The notes under the pieces were generated by a model. It had not been told where the DNA came from. It saw nothing but the letters and a program-made list of their open reading frames with translations, and did not search any database. Both the position numbers and the translations under genes were made by a program. A stretch of DNA of 64,000 nucleotides. It comes from Paramecium pentaurelia. Lineage: Eukaryota > Ciliophora > Oligohymenophorea > Peniculida > Parameciidae. Of this stretch, positions 60,024 to 64,000 are shown in pieces (positions within the stretch are counted from its first letter, which is position 1; every line of letters begins with the position of its first letter). The stretch lies in NCBI GenBank assembly GCA_905183005.1, contig CAJJDO010000049.1:481823-545822 (forward strand), in the 5' to 3' direction.

Positions 60024-61706
60024 ACTTTAAATTAGCTGATAAAGTGATTGAAATAGCTAAATTAAGTTAAGAAAAATTTCGGAATGTTTATATTGATACC
60101 TCAACTATAAAAAAAAATTAATTAAAAGGAGATATATATATATTTATTAAATTAAGTAAAAATTTAAGCTAATTTAATGTCCTGAACATAAGAAGATAGG
60201 AGAAACTATTAATATCGAAAAGAATGTTCCTAAAAGTAAAAGAATTTCATGCTAAGATTGTTAATAAAGTGGATTAGATATAGAATAATTCATTAAAACT
60301 TGGGATCAAAAATAATATCAGAAATTAGAACAATAATAAAATGCTTAGATATATATGTAAGAATGTTATAAAAACAGTCTTTCAAAATTGGAATAGTTAA
60401 GAAATGCTTTATACAACAATTTAACTAATATGACTGATTCTGTTTATCTTAGAATTGTAGATGCATCAAACTGTTTTTAACAAATATTTTTATAACCTAA
60501 TGATTTTAGTATAGTTAAGTTTCAGGAAATGGCTGAAATGTGTTCTTAAGAATAGCAAAAATGTGAACTTCAAACAATCCCCTAATTTCGATTACTTCTA
60601 TATAAACAAGGATAAGCTATGGTTTTAGATGTTAAATAAATTCTAATTAATTCTAGATAAGAAGATGGTGATGAACATAAAATAAATAAGGTTTCTATAA
60701 AAGTAGAAAAAGAATAAATAAATAAAAAATAAAGTTTATTAAAACAGCTTGAAAGTTTAACAGGTTTATCAATATTAAGACCCTTTTTAGCAGATATATA
60801 ATAAATATATTCAATGGCATTTAATAGAAATGGGTTTTTACTGTTAATAGGGGGAGATGATATGATTACAGTTTATTTATTCTAAGAAGGTAGAATAGAA
60901 ATGTTAAGGAGAATGACTTGTTAAAGAAGTTTAAGTGTTTTATTATTTGGTTAACAATCAAATTATTTTATTTCTGGGCATTGTGATGGAAGTCTTTAAA
61001 TATGGAATTATCTGAATTAAATATATTATATAAGTATTATTTATGAAAATTAACACATTGAAACTGTAAGATGTTTAATTATAAACAAAAAAATAAGACT
61101 AATTAATATCAAGTAGTGATGATTCAATAATGATTGTACATTCCTTAAATTTTTTATAGAAAAGTTTACTATTTAAATAATCCTTAAATAAACATCTAGA
61201 TGAGGTTACTTCAATTTTTTTGAATCAATCTGAAACTACTTTATTATTTTGTAGTAAAGATGCTTAAATTATTGTTTGGAAAAAAATAATGATTGGGAGT
61301 TTAAGAATATTGTTAATCATTCAGTTCAATAATATGGGGAATAAAATAGTTTTCATTAAAGATAATTAGTTTATTTCGACTTAATTTAAAGAACAAAATA
61401 TTCTTGTATTTGAGAAAGAAAATCAAATATTTATCTAAAATCCTAAAAGCAGCATAATAAATGAAATAAATTAATATGTTAAATTTCCATTTATTTATAA
61501 TTCATAATATAACTAAATTATTTGTCATCATGGCTAAACCATTAATTTTAGTAAAATAATTATAAAATAGATCATTTCAGATAGTGTCAAATTTTTTGAA
61601 TCAACCAAATGGTTAATTCGGAGGAGTGGTTACAAATGACTTTAAATATTTAGTCATTTGGAACTCAAAATTGTATGAATTTAAAATATATTAATTATAT
61701 CTTTGA
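60020..61706 (+). pseudogene. WD40-repeat gene with zinc-binding N-terminus, frame-broken
   Basis: The protein belongs to a Paramecium-type WD40 family. An N-terminal CPEHKK...ISCQDCQQSGLD segment (near 60,180-60,270) is followed by a coiled region (YKNSLSKLEQLRNALYNNLT) and a propeller: SMAFNRNGFLLLIGGDDMIT, YFISGHCDGSLQIWNY, HIETVRCLI, LISSSDDSIMIVHS, LNKHLDEVTSIFLNQSETTL and a final VTNDFKYLVIWNSKLYEFKI. Between about 60,110 and 61,640 the frame moves at least four times. Moves fall near A9 at 60,110, A7 at 61,087, A7 near 61,280, GGGG near 61,337 and near 61,618. Most lie in homopolymers, so the choice is between sequence errors and a young pseudogene. The start at 60,020 is uncertain. 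Confidence 0.65.
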
Positions 61707-61758
61707 TTATCAATTCAATATACATTTTATATATATTAATGATTATAGTATATCTTGA

Positions 61759-62646
61759 ATTTTTATATCTTTAAATTTAGAAAGCTAATTTCTTACTTTT
61801 CATTAAAATTATATTATTTTTCATATTAAATCTATTAATATTCTCATTAATTCTAATAAATTTATAGATAATTATATATAAGTGAATTAACAACTATTAA
61901 AGTAAAGAGTTTAAATTTAGAATATTTTTGACAAAACAATTTCTAATCTTAATGTAAGTTTTCAATTTTATAATATGTGGGTGAAGCTAATAAATAATTA
62001 TAATAGCATAATTTCCAATGATTAAATTATGTATGATTATCAAAAATAAATATGGCTTAACATTTAATAATTGGTTCAATTGATTTTTACTAATGGAACT
62101 AAAAGATATTAGATTTTATATTCTTTTTTGATTTTATAAAACTCTTATGATTAATAGATTATTGATCAAGAACAAATGGCTTTATAAATCATTAGTTCAT
62201 AAAATAAGGACACTGAAACTTGTAATCAAAAGATTTACTTCTCGAGCTACTATGCAATGTATAAAGATAATTTTTTTAGTTCTACAAAATAAATTATTTA
62301 GCAATTATATTTATCATATTTTATAACATCAAATTCATTTTTGGCAATAAACCTTAGGTTAAACTTAAATGAATTAACTATCAAGACAATTAAAACATTT
62401 GATTTAAGAAGTATGATCATTTAAGAAATTATCATGAATACATTTAGAATTAACTACATCACAATTGTTAAAGATAGATTAATTTAACTATGCATAATTT
62501 GCTATAACCTAAAGTTAATAAGAACTAAAAAATCTAATAAATTAATGGATAATAATAATAATTTGAAATAACTCATTTTTAAACTTAAAAATTACAGAAA
62601 GGACTATCTTATTACTGCTTCAAGAAATAGAAGTTATAGTTGGTGA
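61759..62646 (+). CDS. Open frame of 295 codons without a 5' start, possibly truncated gene
   Basis: The frame is open from a TGA at 61,756 to TGA at 62,644-62,646 with strong coding character: YIQVNQQLLKQRVQIQNIFD, FYNMWVKLINNYNSIISNDQ, CNQKIYFSSYYAMYKDNFFS and NTFRINYITIVKDRLIQLCI. No ATG occurs before 61,975, which would give 223 residues. No upstream exon was found, so it looks 5'-truncated, as if the C-terminal part of a larger protein. The last 74 bp overlap the histone H2B gene on the other strand. Family not recognised. Confidence 0.5.
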
Positions 62647-62989
62647 GTGCTTTGACTCCATCTTTTATGGCATAATTAACCAACTTTCCTGGAAATAACA
62701 ATTTTACAGCAGTTTAGATTTCTCTTGGTCTAAGTGTTTTTCTTTTCTTATCGCTAAATCTGACTAAATGGCTGACTTCAAGAATTATTCTGTCAAATAT
62801 ATCATTGATAAATGAATTCATGATGTTCATAGCCTTTTTAGTAACACTCAGATCTGGGTGAACTTATTTCAAGACTTTGTAGATATATAATTCAAACGAC
62901 CTTTTACATCTTGTTGTACTATTTTCATATTTCTTTTTTGTTTTCAAATTCTTTACTGTTTTTTTTGCTCCTACTTTTGTTGGTGACAT
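62573..62989 (-). CDS. Divergent histone H2B, 138 aa
   Basis: H2B pairs with H2A in the nucleosome core. The frame is intronless, exactly 139 codons. After a short basic tail (MSPTKVGAKKTVKNLKTKKK) the histone fold is complete: SFELYIYKVLKQVHPDLSVT, KKAMNIMNSFINDIFDRI, ILEVSHLVRFSDKKRKTLRP and REIQTAVKLLFPGKLVNYAI. Compared with canonical H2B the GISSKAM, ASKLAHYN and LLLPGELAKHA motifs are altered, and DKKRKTL inserts a charge cluster. Most H2Bs end in TKY(T/S)S; here NYNFYFLKQQ leads to an unusual 15-residue extension before TGA at 62,573-62,575. It is probably a variant histone; Paramecium usually has several copies. Its 3' end overlaps the plus-strand ORF 61,759-62,646. Confidence 0.88.
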
Positions 62990-64000
62990 TATATTTAATA
63001 TTAAACCGAAACCCAATTTCTATTTTATAATAAATTTTTAAATCTGTTTGAATTCTGATTGACTTATTAAACCTAATTGAATATTCAATAAAATTAATTA
63101 AGCATATAACTTAAAAAATCAATCATTAGCGTTTATCAACTATGATTAAGGGCAAATATCATAGGATTAATTTACTATTAAGAAATTAATTTCATTTGAA
63201 ATGGAACAAATATTCAGCAAATTATTCTTTTAGAATTTGATTTAAAATCATTAGAAAATCAATATTTATTCTAATTAATCATAAATTTTGTATTATAATT
63301 ATTATTAAAACTTTAGTTTGTCTCTTTAAATACTTCAAAAATCAATTTTTAAACATATATCTGATAGTATTATATGAAAAACTAATTATTCTACATATTT
63401 AATGAAAAAAAACACTTTCATGAAATAAAGATAGCTTTATAAAGACAAACTAATTTAAAGAATATGTTTCATCGAAAATTAATATGAAATTATGACAACA
63501 GCATAAAAATTGGGATTTAGGGCAATGATTTATGTTCTTAACAATTTTAATTGGGTTATAAATCATAAGAATTTATAATATTCTTCAACTATTTTCAAAA
63601 TTTATATTATAGTTATTATAATCTGATTATTGGAATAACATCCAAAATTATTTTTAGTCATTTAGAAATTTTAACCTTAAATGATTAATCCTCTTAATTC
63701 AACTATTTTTTCAAATTTTTAAATCAAATTAAATTTTATAGAATAATTTCATCTAAACCATTTAAAAAAATATCATTTAATTAATTTTATGAATTGTATC
63801 TCTTAGAACATAACCATATATAATCTAGAAATAATAATTGGACACAATTTTCATTCAACAATATATTAGTGCATTTATATTCATCTATATTTAAAAAACC
63901 GCATAATGAAATTCTTACTTAATCTTTGAATATTTTATCATTTTTAGAAAATTAATATTCACAGTTCATTTTTTTAATTTGTTATATGAAAGGCTGTTAT
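62990..64000. other. AT-rich region without a gene
   Basis: Upstream flank of the H2B gene and beyond. I found no coding frame, RNA gene or repeat in this 1 kb. Confidence 0.5.

Overview
The window is macronuclear-type DNA from a ciliate of the genus Paramecium, or a very close relative. It is about 80% A+T. Long reading frames appear only when TAA and TAG are read as glutamine and TGA is the sole stop. The genes carry very short introns (about 18 to 38 nt), nearly all starting GTA and most ending TAG. Gene spacing is tiny (15 to 50 bp in the dense parts). Standard-code ORFs here are mostly shadows, so every gene below was read by hand in the ciliate code with introns removed. Where stated, the spliced length was checked to be a whole number of codons.

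Region 1 (about 700 to 14,600) is a dense block of conserved eukaryotic genes: a LAMTOR4-like Ragulator subunit, a PP2C phosphatase, an RCC1-repeat protein with a possible mitochondrial leader, a Gln-rich coiled-coil protein, an LRRC51-like ciliary LRR protein, a short coiled-coil protein, a TBC1D22-type Rab GAP, a Ser/Thr kinase, a large nephrocystin-3-like NTPase with a coiled-coil tail, and a small two-TM protein. Two divergent pairs share start-to-start gaps of only 18 and 15 bp. Cilium-linked genes (LRRC51, NPHP3-like, further on a divergent alpha-tubulin) recur, as expected in a ciliate.

Region 2 (14,914 to 25,224) starts with an 890-nt assembly gap. It then holds the 3' part of a giant single-pass membrane protein, which contains a 1,099-bp exact duplication around a single N that is almost certainly an assembly error. 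On the other strand lies a 1,249-residue cysteine-rich multi-pass membrane protein with DUF4215-like repeats.

Region 3 (25,225 to 51,576) is gene-poor and relic-rich. Intact islands are a coiled-coil protein with an alpha-kinase-like C-terminus, a repeat protein whose repeats match intron-bounded exons, a divergent alpha-like tubulin, a 1,351-residue single-pass membrane protein, and a small 101-residue gene. Between them lie decayed coding sequences (a TPR gene, several unidentified) and a GC-enriched island with a perfect 17-bp inverted repeat.

Region 4 (51,577 to 64,000) has a 913-residue protein kinase, a full-length UBR1-type N-recognin E3 ligase, a frame-broken WD40 gene, an ORF without a start, and a divergent histone H2B. 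Several single-base frame breaks in this window fall in homopolymer runs and are either sequence errors or early decay. No prokaryotic features, CRISPR arrays, tRNA or rRNA genes were seen.
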